From Streptomyces sp. NBC_00370 (lineage in GTDB: Bacteria; Actinomycetota; Actinomycetes; Streptomycetales; Streptomycetaceae): 64,000 nucleotides of DNA. Shown here piece by piece: positions 9,072-17,250 of this stretch. How positions within the stretch are numbered: position 1 is the stretch's first letter; each line of letters starts with the position of its first letter. A program made the position numbers and the translations under genes. The notes below the pieces were generated by a model. The model had not been told where the DNA came from and searched no databases. It saw only the letters and a list, made by a program, of their open reading frames with translations. The stretch lies in the NCBI RefSeq assembly GCF_036084755.1, contig NZ_CP107968.1, positions 1,054,001-1,118,000 on the forward strand, given 5' to 3'.

Positions 9072-9254
9072 ATGTTGGGCTTCGTAGCAGCAGTGCTCTT
9101 CGGCATCGCTTTCATTCTCAACGCCACCGAGACGAGCGTCGACACGGCCGTCTTCACCCCGACGAGCCTGCTGTACCTCGGACTTACCTGCCTCGCCCTG
9201 CACGTCGCCGGGATAGGCACCGGCTGGGCCGCGCGCAGCGGCCGCCGCCGCTGA
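9072..9254 (+). CDS. Small two-helix membrane protein
   Basis: 60 residues: an N-terminal hydrophobic helix (residues 2-17), a short polar stretch, a second helix (about 32-52) and an Arg-rich end (RSGRRR), predicting both termini inside. A GGGAG element lies 12 bases before the ATG. The type is widespread in streptomycetes and unassigned. It stands alone, 134 bases after the UbiA gene, and is followed by a GC-rich hairpin. Confidence 0.65.
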   Translation: MLGFVAAVLFGIAFILNATETSVDTAVFTPTSLLYLGLTCLALHVAGIGTGWAARSGRRR

Positions 9255-9266
9255 TCCCACCACAGG

Positions 9267-9284
9267 CGCGCCCTCGCGGGCGCG
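9267..9284 (+). terminator. GC-rich hairpin after small membrane protein gene
   Basis: CGCGCCC (9267-9273), loop TCGC, GGGCGCG (9278-9284): a perfect 7-bp stem 12 bases after the stop. There is no U-tract, as is common in Streptomyces. It would insulate the downstream sigma-factor gene. Confidence 0.45.
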
Positions 9285-9384
9285 TACGTGCACGCACGCG
9301 GAAAATCCACATCCCGTTTTCTGTTGTCCAGGACCGTCCCGCACGGTCTCCTGGGTGAACCGGACGAGAACAAGGTGGAGCGTC

Positions 9385-11301
9385 GTGTACCGAAGTGACC
9401 GCAGTGGACCCGACCGTGGCACCGTGCTGGCCGCCCGCGAGGGCGACCAGCACGCCCTGGACGCGCTGGTGGCCTCCTGCATGCCACTGATCTACAACAT
9501 CGTGGGCCGTGCGCTCGACGGGCACAGCGATGTCGACGACGTGGTCCAGGAGACGCTGGTACGGATCGTCGGCGGCCTCGGCGGGCTGCGCGACCCCGAC
9601 GCCTTCCGGTCGTGGGCGGTGGCCATCGCCGTCCGTCAGGTGCGCGAGCGGGAGCAGCGCCGGTCGAAGGCGCTGCGCCGTACCGCCTCGCTGGACGCGG
9701 CCGACAGTGTCGAGGACCCCGCTTCCGACTTCGCCGCCATGACCATTCTGCGGCTCGGCCTCACCGACCAGCGGCGTGAGGTCGCCGAGGCCACCCGGTG
9801 GCTCGACGAGGAGGACCGCACCCTTCTGGCGCTGTGGTGGCTGGAGGCGACCGGCGAGATCAGCAGGGCCGAACTGGCGGCGGCGCTGGGCCTGTCCGAG
9901 CGGCACACCGCGGTACGGGTGCACCGGCTCAGGGACCAGATAGAGACCGCACGCTCCATCGTCCGGGTGCTGCACGGAGCCCCGGGGCGCTGTGTGGGGC
10001 TCGACGCGCTGACCGAGCGGTGGCCGGGCGATCCCGGCGGGCTGTGGCGCAAGCGCTTCGCGCGCCATCTGCGCGCCTGCGACCTGTGCGAGGCCGGCGA
10101 GGAGCCGCGCGTACCGGTGGAACGGCTGCTCGGCGGCCTTCCGTTGCTGCCGCTGCCCGCCGTACCCGCCGCGTGGGAGGCCGCCGCGCACTCGGCGGGC
10201 CCCGCGCCGGTGTCGCTGTCGCCGCACGGCGGTGGCACCACCGGCCGGGCCGCGCGGCGCAGGGCCGCCCGCCGTACGGTCCGGGCTCGCGGTGTGGCCG
10301 TTGCGCTGTCCGTCGGGGCGGTGGTGGCCGCCGGACTGCTCGTCGCCGCCTATCTGCCCGGTGACCCGCCGGCCGACCGCGGTGCTTCCGTGACGACGGC
10401 GGACGCGCCCGCGGCGCCGCTGCCGTCCGCCGTCGCCTCGTCCGCTTCGCCGTCGCCCTCCGTGTCGAAGAAGGCCAAGCCCAAGGCGAAGCCGAGCAGC
10501 CCCAGGCCCACCAGGACAGCGGCCCGGCACGCGCCGCCCGCACCGGCCCCGAAGCCCGTGGTGGCCTCGGCGCGCAAGGGCGTCGGGGTGTGGACGTTCC
10601 CCGGCGTGAGCAAGGCGCTCGCCGACTCGGGGGCCGGCTGGTACTACACCTGGTCCACCCAGCACTCCGGCGTCGACGCACCGGGTTCGACGGGCTTCGT
10701 GCCGATGATCTGGGGCAAGGACTCGACGGGCGCCGCCGACCTGGCGCGGGCCCGCGCCGCCGGGCCGTATCTGCTCGGCTTCAACGAGCCGGACATGGCG
10801 GCCCAGTCGAACATGACGACCGATCAGGCGCTGTCGCTGTGGCCGACGCTGGAGAAGACGGGCCAGATCCTCGGCAGCCCCGCTGTCGCGTACGGCGGTG
10901 ACACGGCGGGCGGCTGGCTCGACCGCTTCATGAGCGGGGCCAAGGCACGCGGCTACCGCGTCGACTTCATCGCGCTGCACTGGTACGGCGGCGACTTCCG
11001 CACGGAGGCTGCCGTCGGCCAGCTCAAGTCCTATCTGGAGGCGGTCCACGCGCGCTACGGCAAGCCCGTCTGGCTGACGGAGTTCGCGCTGACCGACTTC
11101 TCGCAGGGCGTCCGCTTCCCGTCCGAGACGGAACAGGCCGCCTTCCTCTCCTCGGCGGCCCGGATGCTGGCGGGGCTGCCGTACGTCCAGCGCTGGGCGT
11201 GGTTCGGGCTGCCCGCCAAGGACAGCGGCGCGAGCACCGGCCTCTACCGGAGCGGGCCCGCGATCACCCCGGCGGGTGAGGCGTTCCGCGCGGCCCGCTG
11301 A
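9385..11301 (+). CDS. ECF-type sigma factor fused to membrane-anchored GH128 glucanase domain
   Basis: 638 residues from GTG 9385, chosen because AAGGTGGAG lies just upstream; GTG 9355 has no ribosome site. Order of parts: sigma region 2 (about 17-90, with DVDDVVQETLVRI), sigma region 4 helix-turn-helix (about 140-190), an anti-sigma-like zinc motif HLRACDLC (228-235), one transmembrane helix (about 303-324), a Pro/Ala/Ser/Lys linker (about 325-395), and a C-terminal GH128 (glyco_hydro_cc) domain (about 398-638). Both putative catalytic glutamates are kept, in GFNEPD (E468) and WLTEFA (E566), so the outer domain could cut as well as bind beta-1,3-glucan. The layout implies a one-protein sensor: an extracellular sugar domain joined across the membrane to an intracellular sigma factor. 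ECF groups with fused sugar-binding domains are known; the group assignment here is unchecked. Confidence 0.85.
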   Translation: MYRSDRSGPDRGTVLAAREGDQHALDALVASCMPLIYNIVGRALDGHSDVDDVVQETLVRIVGGLGGLRDPDAFRSWAVAIAVRQVREREQRRSKALRRTASLDAADSVEDPASDFAAMTILRLGLTDQRREVAEATRWLDEEDRTLLALWWLEATGEISRAELAAALGLSERHTAVRVHRLRDQIETARSIVRVLHGAPGRCVGLDALTERWPGDPGGLWRKRFARHLRACDLCEAGEEPRVPVERLLGGLPLLPLPAVPAAWEAAAHSAGPAPVSLSPHGGGTTGRAARRRAARRTVRARGVAVALSVGAVVAAGLLVAAYLPGDPPADRGASVTTADAPAAPLPSAVASSASPSPSVSKKAKPKAKPSSPRPTRTAARHAPPAPAPKPVVASARKGVGVWTFPGVSKALADSGAGWYYTWSTQHSGVDAPGSTGFVPMIWGKDSTGAADLARARAAGPYLLGFNEPDMAAQSNMTTDQALSLWPTLEKTGQILGSPAVAYGGDTAGGWLDRFMSGAKARGYRVDFIALHWYGGDFRTEAAVGQLKSYLEAVHARYGKPVWLTEFALTDFSQGVRFPSETEQAAFLSSAARMLAGLPYVQRWAWFGLPAKDSGASTGLYRSGPAITPAGEAFRAAR

Positions 11302-11412
11302 GCAGGGCGGGCTTCGGTACCGAACGGAGAAACCATTCTGAAGTGGGCACGCCTCGGCTCTCCCGGGCGTTGAGCCAGTGGTTCAACCTGACAGCACGAG
11401 GAGAGATACCGA

Positions 11413-11868
11413 ATGGCCCTCTGGGACCGTTTCAAGGATTCAGCCGCGACGATGCAGACGCAGCTCACGGCCAAGAAGAACGACCTCAAGAGCGGCGCGT
11501 TCCGCGACGCCAGCATGGCCATGTGCGCTCTCGTCGCCGCGGCCGACGGCTCCGTCGACGCCTCCGAGCGCCAGCGCGTCGCCTCGCTGATCGCCGCCAA
11601 CGAGGTCCTGCAGAACTTCCCCGCCGCCGACCTCCAGCGGCGCTTCGACGACGCGATCAACAAGCTCACCGCCGACTTCGCCTTCGGCAAGGTGAGCATC
11701 CTCCAGGAGATCGCCAAGGCCAAGAAGAAGCCCGCCGAGGCCCGCGCCGTCATCCAGATCGGCATCGTCATCGGCGGCGCCGACGGCGACTTCGACAAGG
11801 ACGAGCAGGCCGTCGTCCGTGAGGCGTGCTACGCCCTCGACCTGCCGCCGCACGAGTTCGACCTCTGA
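11413..11868 (+). CDS. terB: TerB-family tellurite-resistance/stress protein
   Basis: 151 residues, the standard length. An N-terminal amphipathic part (ALWDRFKDSAATMQTQL) is followed by the TerB helical domain with its two acidic metal-binding-type segments, AAADGSVDASERQ (about 37-49) and GGADGDFDKDEQ (about 118-129). AGGAGAG lies upstream of the ATG. TerB proteins act in calcium-linked membrane stress and metal or phage resistance with TerC/TerD/TerZ, none of which is nearby, so this is a solo copy. The 111-base gap before it holds TTCGGTACCGAA (11313-11324) and a GTTGA/TCAAC dyad (11369-11387) of unknown role. Confidence 0.88.
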   Translation: MALWDRFKDSAATMQTQLTAKKNDLKSGAFRDASMAMCALVAAADGSVDASERQRVASLIAANEVLQNFPAADLQRRFDDAINKLTADFAFGKVSILQEIAKAKKKPAEARAVIQIGIVIGGADGDFDKDEQAVVREACYALDLPPHEFDL

Positions 11869-11886
11869 TCAGCCCTTCACCGGTGG

Positions 11887-11922
11887 GGTGATCCGCCGTC
11901 GCGGATACGATGGCGGATCACC
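11887..11922. promoter_or_regulatory. Nested inverted repeats upstream of lacI-type gene
   Basis: GGTGATCCGCC (11887-11897) and GGCGGATCACC (11912-11922) form a perfect 11-base dyad with a 14-base spacer. The left arm also pairs inside the spacer: ATCCGC-CGTC-GCGGAT (11891-11906). So the hexamer GCGGAT occurs three times (one inverted). It ends 13 bases before the LacI start, placing it at an autoregulatory operator or a terB terminator with alternative folds. Confidence 0.5.
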
Positions 11923-11935
11923 GAAGGGGTCGTGG

Positions 11936-13006
11936 ATGACAACCATCAAGGACGTCGCCCGCCGGGCGGGTGTCGCGCCGAGCACGGTCTCGTACGTGTT
12001 CAACGGGTCCCGGTCGATCTCCGAGGAGACGCGCCGGCGCGTCCAGGAGGCGGTGGAGGCCCTCGGCTACCACCCCAGGGCCAGCGCCAGGACGCTGCGC
12101 AGCAGCCGTACCCAGGTGATCGCGCTGGCGCTGCCGCGCGCCGCGGGGCTCCAGCACTCGGTGGACGGCCGCTTCGCCATCGACGTCAGCGACGCGGCGA
12201 ACAGCCTCGGCTACGACCTGCTGCTCACCACGTCCCAGGACAAGGCGGGCGGGCTGCGCCGGGTGGCCCTCAGCGGTCTCGCCGACGCGGCCGTGCTGAT
12301 GGCGGTCGACATGGAGGACGCGCGCATCGACGTCGTACGCGAACTGCTCTTCCCCGCGGCGCTGATCGGCCGGCCCGCCGACGAGGACGCCCTCCCGTGG
12401 ACCGACCTCGACTGGGAGGAGGCGGCCGCGCTCGCCGTACGGGAGCTGGCGGCCGCGGGACACCGCACGATGGTGTATCTGGCGCCCGGTGAGGCCGAGG
12501 TGAGGGCCCGTCGCAGCTACGCGCTGCGTGGGATCGCCGGCGCCCGCAGGGGCGCCAGGGACACCGGCGCCGCCGTCAAGGTGGTCCATTCGATCGACGA
12601 CCCGGTCAAGCTCGGCCGCAGACTCGGCACCCTGCTGTCGGACCCGACGGGCGAGGGGCGCGCGCGGCCGACCGCCCTCGTCGTCCAGCACCCGTCGGCG
12701 CACCACCACATCCTCACGTCGGTGGCCGCTTCGGGGCTGCGGGTGCCGGAGGAGCTGACCGTCGTGGTGATCGGCACCCTCCCCGGCGACCCGGCGGGTC
12801 GCCGGCTGCCCCGGATCGAGCTGCCGGTCGAGACCCTGGCCACCGAGGTGACCCGGCTCGCGGTGTCGGCCGCCGACACCCTGCGCGCTTCGGTGACGAG
12901 CGAGGTCGAGCCGGGTGGTCAGCTGCTGGCCGCCTCGATCGGCCATCTGCTGATCCCCCCGGTCCTGCTGCCCGGCACGGCCCCCCTCACCGCCACGGAC
13001 CGCTGA
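11936..13006 (+). CDS. LacI-family transcriptional regulator
   Basis: 356 residues from ATG 11936. The N-terminal DNA-binding domain is textbook (TTIKDVARRAGVAPSTVSYVFNG, residues 2-24, then the hinge HPRASARTLRSSRT), followed by a periplasmic-binding-protein-like effector domain. The effector half is less conserved than in sugar repressors, and no transport or catabolic gene lies beside it, so its targets are probably distant. The nested dyad at 11887-11922 is the obvious candidate for autoregulation. Confidence 0.88.
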   Translation: MTTIKDVARRAGVAPSTVSYVFNGSRSISEETRRRVQEAVEALGYHPRASARTLRSSRTQVIALALPRAAGLQHSVDGRFAIDVSDAANSLGYDLLLTTSQDKAGGLRRVALSGLADAAVLMAVDMEDARIDVVRELLFPAALIGRPADEDALPWTDLDWEEAAALAVRELAAAGHRTMVYLAPGEAEVRARRSYALRGIAGARRGARDTGAAVKVVHSIDDPVKLGRRLGTLLSDPTGEGRARPTALVVQHPSAHHHILTSVAASGLRVPEELTVVVIGTLPGDPAGRRLPRIELPVETLATEVTRLAVSAADTLRASVTSEVEPGGQLLAASIGHLLIPPVLLPGTAPLTATDR

Positions 13007-13040
13007 ACGGCCCGGCAGGGGTACTAACATCGCGTAGCGG

Positions 13041-13838
13041 ATGTTCTGTACCGAGCTGGGAGGCGGGCCGTTGCACACGCTGGCCCTGAATCTGTTCGAC
13101 CCCGAAGCGGGTCAGGGGGCCCGGCAGTTCGCCGAGCTGGGGCTCGCCCTGCTGCTGTCGACCGTCATCGGCGCCGAGCGGGCGATCCGGCAGAAGAGCG
13201 CGGGGCTGCGCACCCACACCCTGGTCGGGGTGGGCAGCGCGCTGTTCATGGAGGTGTCCCAGCACGGCTTCAACGCGGTGCTGGGCATGGAGAACGTGTC
13301 GTTCGACCCCTCGCGCGTCGCCGCCCAGGTCATCTCCGGTATCGGGTTCATCGGCGGCGGCATCATCTTCGTCAGGCGCGACGCCGTACGGGGACTGACG
13401 ACGGCCGCCACCGTGTGGCTGACCTGTGCGATCGGCATGGCCTGCGGCGGCGGGCTGCCGCTGCTCGCGATCGGCGCCACGCTGGCGCACTTCCTGGTCG
13501 TACAGGGCTATCCCCTGGTCACCCGGCGCATCCCGGTCCTGGCCACCCCCGAGCAGGCCCGGCTGCATCTCGCCTATCTGATCGGGACCGGGGTGCTGAC
13601 CCGGGTGCTGGAGTACACGGCGGCCCAGGGGTTCCAGGTGGTGCAGGTCCGGGTGGACCGGGCGGCGCGGCGGCCGGGCGGCGAAGGTGACGGGGACGAG
13701 GACCACCCGGAGGCCGGCACCGCCCTCGTGTACGTCGATATCGCCGGCACCGGCAGCGTGCACCGGCTGGTGGCCGAACTGTCCGAGTTCGAGGAGCTGT
13801 TGAGCGTCTCCTCGATCAAGGAAGAGACGGCCGAGTGA
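13041..13838 (+). CDS. MgtC/SapB-family membrane protein
   Basis: 265 residues. The family core is visible: GLALLLSTVIGAERAIRQKSAGLRTHTLVGVGSALFM (about 30-66), then GIGFIGGGIIF and RGLTTAATVWLTCAIGMACGGG, with four or five membrane helices and a C-terminal ACT-like cytoplasmic domain. MgtC proteins adjust magnesium/ATP homeostasis. A TAACAT -10-like hexamer (13025-13030) lies so close to ATG 13041 that the message may be nearly leaderless; the alternative TTG 13071 follows GGGAGG and would give 255 residues. The 3' end overlaps the convergent SRPBCC gene by 23 bases. Confidence 0.88.
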   Translation: MFCTELGGGPLHTLALNLFDPEAGQGARQFAELGLALLLSTVIGAERAIRQKSAGLRTHTLVGVGSALFMEVSQHGFNAVLGMENVSFDPSRVAAQVISGIGFIGGGIIFVRRDAVRGLTTAATVWLTCAIGMACGGGLPLLAIGATLAHFLVVQGYPLVTRRIPVLATPEQARLHLAYLIGTGVLTRVLEYTAAQGFQVVQVRVDRAARRPGGEGDGDEDHPEAGTALVYVDIAGTGSVHRLVAELSEFEELLSVSSIKEETAE

Positions 13839-14682
13839 GCAGCTGCGCCGCCAGCCGCTCGATCCGTTCCTGCCAGGCGGCCAGCGCCGTCTCCGCGTCG
13901 AAGCCCTCGGGCCCGCTCTGGGTCAGGACGAGCCGCGCGCCGTGGCCCGTGCCCTCGCCCAGCTCCCAGCTGACCGCGCCGTCGGGCTCGACGGCGAAGG
14001 TCACGAAGCCGGGGGGCCGCACCTCCGTCACATGACCCGCCTCGACCTTCTCCGCCGTGAACCCCTCGGGCACCGGCAGTCCCGGCACCGGCTCGACACC
14101 GGCGCACAGGGTGTCCCACACGACCTCGGCGGGCCGCACCAGCTGGCGTTCGAGCCGCAGCCGCCTGCCGCCGGGTACGGATTCGACGACGCCCCTGCCG
14201 AGCCCGAACCGTTCCACGTACGCGTCGTGCAGCGCGCCGTCGTCGCGGCCGGCCTCGACGGGGCCGCCGTCGAGGAGCTGACCGAGCGCGCCGAGACACA
14301 GGTGCCAGCCGGAGGCGAAGCTCGCCGCGCCGGGCTGGTCGCCGAAGGTGTGCACGAGCGTGAGCAGCGAGCCGTCGCCGTCCGGGCTGACGGACCAGCT
14401 CAGCTGGTCGGTGCCCCAGGTGAAGCCGAAGAGGCGCGGTTCGTCGAGGTCGGTGACGGTGCCGCTGGCGGCGGGCGCCGACTCGCCGGGCAGGTTGAAG
14501 CCGATCGTGCCGCCGGGTACGAGGTCGACGGTGACCTCGAAGGGGAACCAGCGCGCGAGCCGTTCGGGGTCGGTGAGGGCCGCCCACACCGCCTCGGGCG
14601 GATGCGGGAGCCGGCGCTCCATGCGGAGCGCGGAGCGGTCGCCCGTCGTGGTCAGGGAGTCGGGGCGCGAACTAGTCGTCAT
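13816..14682 (-). CDS. Tandem SRPBCC (AHSA1-like) domain protein
   Basis: 288 residues holding two START/SRPBCC modules: the first begins MERRLPHPPEAVWAALTDPERLARWF (about 21-46), the second LERQLVRPAEVVWDTLCAG (about 176-194). AHSA1-like modules bind hydrophobic ligands. It starts inside the ArsR gene (11-base overlap), the usual arsR-AHSA1 pair, in which the regulator controls its partner. The ligand is unknown. The double module is longer than the typical single-module partner (about 150 residues). Confidence 0.85.
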   Translation of the reverse strand: MTTSSRPDSLTTTGDRSALRMERRLPHPPEAVWAALTDPERLARWFPFEVTVDLVPGGTIGFNLPGESAPAASGTVTDLDEPRLFGFTWGTDQLSWSVSPDGDGSLLTLVHTFGDQPGAASFASGWHLCLGALGQLLDGGPVEAGRDDGALHDAYVERFGLGRGVVESVPGGRRLRLERQLVRPAEVVWDTLCAGVEPVPGLPVPEGFTAEKVEAGHVTEVRPPGFVTFAVEPDGAVSWELGEGTGHGARLVLTQSGPEGFDAETALAAWQERIERLAAQLLTRPSLP

Positions 14683-14995
14683 GGGAGTCGTCCTCCATCG
14701 CGTCGAGGTGCCGTTCGAGTGCGTCGAGAGTGCCGGACCACAGATGCCGGTAGTGGGCGAGCCAGTCGTCGAGTTCGGCGAGCGGCTCGGGCCGCAGCTC
14801 GTACCAGCGGCGCTGCGCGTCCTGCCGGACCCGTACGAGTCCGGCCTCGCGCAGCACCCGCAGATGCTTCGACGTGCCCGGCTGGCTCAGTCCCAGCCGC
14901 TCGGTGAGCTCGCCGACCAGATAGGGGCGTTCCAGGAGTAGATCGAGGATCCGCCGCCTGCTCGGATCCGCGAGGACGTCGAACGGTATGGACAT
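14672..14995 (-). CDS. ArsR-family winged-helix repressor
   Basis: 107 residues from ATG 14995. The winged helix is clear: FDVLADPSRRRILDLLLERP, then VGELTERLGLSQPGTSKHLRVLREAGLV. No metal-binding Cys cluster is present, placing it with the non-metal ArsR proteins that pair with AHSA1 genes. A promoter with TTGACG at 15031-15026 and TATGTT at 15007-15002 (18-base spacer) would start RNA at about the ATG itself, so translation is probably leaderless. A longer start at 15031 falls inside that promoter and is rejected. Confidence 0.9.
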   Translation of the reverse strand: MSIPFDVLADPSRRRILDLLLERPYLVGELTERLGLSQPGTSKHLRVLREAGLVRVRQDAQRRWYELRPEPLAELDDWLAHYRHLWSGTLDALERHLDAMEDDSHDD

Positions 14996-15031
14996 ACCAC
15001 GAACATACCCAGGACGGCATATAACCGTCAA
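14985..15031 (-). promoter_or_regulatory. arsR-AHSA1 promoter with start-overlapping palindrome
   Basis: On the minus strand TTGACG (15031-15026), 18 bases, then TATGTT (15007-15002). The perfect dyad GGTATG-GA-CATACC (14985-14998) covers the predicted transcription start and the ATG, a good place for autorepression by the ArsR protein. Confidence 0.6.
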
Positions 15032-15241
15032 GCAATGTACAGCGGATGCGCGACCGGCTCATCCGGTCATGGTCACGCACAGAAGTCAGTTGATTTCTGG
15101 CTGGAATCGCATCGTGACAGCCCGTCATCGGCCGGTCCATAATTGTAAGTTGGGGCGATCAGAAATCGATCACTCTGCTCTCCCAGGATTCGCCCCGCGG
15201 CCAGCCCGGCCCCCCACCCGAACGGCGCAAGGAGAGCGGCC

Positions 15242-15760
15242 GTGCATGACGAATTCCTGTGCCATGTCACCGCGTACGGAATCTGCGGCGGTCAGTACGT
15301 CGGCGTACCGCTGGGCACCTACCGCGCCCCCACCCTGCCCCTGGCCCTGTGGTGGTTACGGGACCGCGCCACCTGGATCGCGGAGCGGCTGGATCCCAGC
15401 CCCGAGAGCGGGCGCTTCCCCGCGTCCGCGCTGACCCCCGTCGGCGAGAGCGTGCCGAACGTACCGGACACGCTGCGGGCCTGGCGGGACGACGTGTCGC
15501 ACCAGGACATGGTGGCCGAGCATCTGGCGGCCGGCCGGCTGATCAGGGTCGCGACGCGCGACGACACCACGGAGTACGAGCTGCTGGCCGAGTCCGTCGA
15601 CGCGCTGCGCATGGACCGCGCCCTGCCGTCGCTGATCACCTCGGCGGCGAGACCGGACGTCTACCGCAGCGAACGTCCGCTGGCCTCGTCGGCGATCACG
15701 ACGGTGCGCGACCTCCGGCAGGCCGGCGACACGCTGCAACTGGGCAGGGTCCACCACTGA
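15242..15760 (+). CDS. Hypothetical protein with an early TTA codon
   Basis: 172 residues from GTG 15242 with AAGGAG upstream. No signal peptide, membrane helix or known motif is evident; the sequence is soluble-looking with a Trp/Arg-rich segment (LALWWLRDRATWIAERL, about 34-50). Codon 39 is TTA (15356-15358), which in Streptomyces needs the bldA tRNA, so the protein is probably made late or in differentiating mycelium. The upstream 200 bases hold an AT-richer stretch. I do not recognise the family. Confidence 0.7.
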   Translation: MHDEFLCHVTAYGICGGQYVGVPLGTYRAPTLPLALWWLRDRATWIAERLDPSPESGRFPASALTPVGESVPNVPDTLRAWRDDVSHQDMVAEHLAAGRLIRVATRDDTTEYELLAESVDALRMDRALPSLITSAARPDVYRSERPLASSAITTVRDLRQAGDTLQLGRVHH

Positions 15761-15769
15761 CACGACACC

Positions 15770-15806
15770 GCCGCGTGCCGGAGCGCGGAGCGCCGGGACA
15801 CGCGGC
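15770..15806. terminator. Inverted repeat between convergent genes
   Basis: GCCGCGTG (15770-15777) pairs with CACGCGGC (15799-15806), with an inner CCGG/CCGG pair. It lies between the stops of the hypothetical gene and the desaturase gene and could terminate both. Confidence 0.45.
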
Positions 15807-15826
15807 AGTGGTCGAGCCGGGGTCAC

Positions 15827-16897
15827 TTACGGGGTCACGAGTGCTTTCCGCATCGCCCGCAGGGGCGCTCCCGCGTCGTGCAGACTGCGCAGCGCCTGGC
15901 GGTACGAGCCGATCAGGCCAGTCTCCAGGTAGCCGACTTCGAGCTCTTCGCAGTACCGCCTGACGATGGGCTGCGCCTTGCGCAGCTGCGGGGTCGGCAT
16001 GTTCGGGAACAGGTGGTGCTCGATCTGGTAGTTGAGGCCGCCCAGCGCGATGTCGGTGAACCAACCGCCGCGCACGTTGCGCGAGGTGAGCACCTGACGG
16101 CGCAGGAAGTCGGGGCGGTCCGCGCCGGTCAGCACCGGCATGCCCTTGTGGTTGGGGGCGAAGATCGAGCCCAGGTAGATCCCGAACAGACACTGGTGGA
16201 CGGCGAGGAAGGCGAGCGCCTTGCCGGGCGGCAGCACGACCAGCAGGGCCGCCAGATAGACGGCGAAGTGCCCGATCAGCAGGGCCCCTTCCTGCCTGCG
16301 CTGCTTCAACGACCGGTTGGCGAGCGACCGTACGCCCGCGACATGCAGGTTGAAGCCCTCAAGTGCCAGCAGCGGGAAGAAGAGATACGCCTGCGAGCCG
16401 CCGATCAGCCGCGCCACTCCCCTGGCTTCCCTGGCCTGGGACTGGGACCACACCAGGATGTCCGGGTTGACGTCGGGGTCGAGGTCCTCGTGGTTCGGGT
16501 TGGCGTGGTGCCTGGAGTGCTTGTCCTGCCACCAGCCGTAGCCCATGCCGATACCGAGGTTCCCCGCGAGCCTGCCGGTGCGGACGCTCGCCCGGCGCAG
16601 CCGGAAGACCTGGCGGTGCGCCACATCGTGCGCGACGAGGGCGACCTGACCGAAGACCACGGCGAGGAACGCGGCGACGGCCAGCGTCCACCAGCTGTTC
16701 CCGATCATGGCGAAGGCGATCCAGCCGACGGCGTACAGTGCCACGACGAGGGAGATCCGCAGGACGTAGTACCAGGGGCGGCGGCGCATCAGTCCGGCCG
16801 CGTTGATGAGCTGGGTCAGGCGCGCGAAATCGCTGCCCGACTCGCGTGGTGGATCCAGAACCGCCGATTCGGAATCGCCGGTGGTGGGCAGGGACAT
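15827..16897 (-). CDS. Membrane fatty acid desaturase (acyl-CoA/acyl-lipid type)
   Basis: 356 residues from ATG 16897 (GAAAGG upstream); GTG 16924 is a possible longer start. Three His boxes that bind the di-iron centre are intact: HDVAHRQ (about 90-96), HSRHH (127-131) and QIEHH (291-295), with membrane helices around residues 45-90 and 205-250. QxxHH as third box is typical of front-end or delta-type desaturases. No ferredoxin or reductase gene is adjacent. It likely adjusts membrane fluidity. TGTTT-GAGGC-AAACA (16981-16995) upstream is a possible regulator site. Confidence 0.88.
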   Translation of the reverse strand: MSLPTTGDSESAVLDPPRESGSDFARLTQLINAAGLMRRRPWYYVLRISLVVALYAVGWIAFAMIGNSWWTLAVAAFLAVVFGQVALVAHDVAHRQVFRLRRASVRTGRLAGNLGIGMGYGWWQDKHSRHHANPNHEDLDPDVNPDILVWSQSQAREARGVARLIGGSQAYLFFPLLALEGFNLHVAGVRSLANRSLKQRRQEGALLIGHFAVYLAALLVVLPPGKALAFLAVHQCLFGIYLGSIFAPNHKGMPVLTGADRPDFLRRQVLTSRNVRGGWFTDIALGGLNYQIEHHLFPNMPTPQLRKAQPIVRRYCEELEVGYLETGLIGSYRQALRSLHDAGAPLRAMRKALVTP

Positions 16898-17250
16898 TGA
16901 GCCACGCCTTTCGGGTCGGTTCACGACCGCTGGTAGCCGGTGCGGTGAATGCTCGGCAGGGTGGCTTGTTCAGCACACATTGTTTGAGGCAAACAGACGC
17001 CGCGTAGGATGCGCATAAGAAGTCGTGCGCATAAAGAGAATCGCAAGGTCGCTGGCTGCCGGGTCCAGGGCAGCTGGGAGCCAGGGTCTTGGGCGTCTTG
17101 CTCTGTCAGTGTAACCGCCGGCGCCCGGAAGCGGCCTTGCTCGGCCGACCGAGCGGTAACAGTTCGCCGCCCCGGCCAGGTGCCATCGCCGCCTGCGGGG
17201 GTAACAGTCACACTGACGACACCTGCACCACCAGCGGATAAAGAGGCGAA
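16898..17250. other. Intergenic control region, desaturase / PRC-barrel
   Basis: About 350 bases between divergent genes. It is AT-richer near 16975-17045. It contains the dyad TGTTT-N5-AAACA (16981-16995) and three GTAAC-containing motifs (about 17110, 17157 and 17201), the last within GGGTAAC, similar to the GGGTAY -10 of stress sigma factors, but I found no convincing -35 element. No ORF with a ribosome site is seen. Confidence 0.4.

Noticed and set aside
17156..17205. SigB-type promoter before the PRC-barrel gene
   Set aside because: GGGTAAC is present but I found no GNNT element at 14-16 bases upstream.
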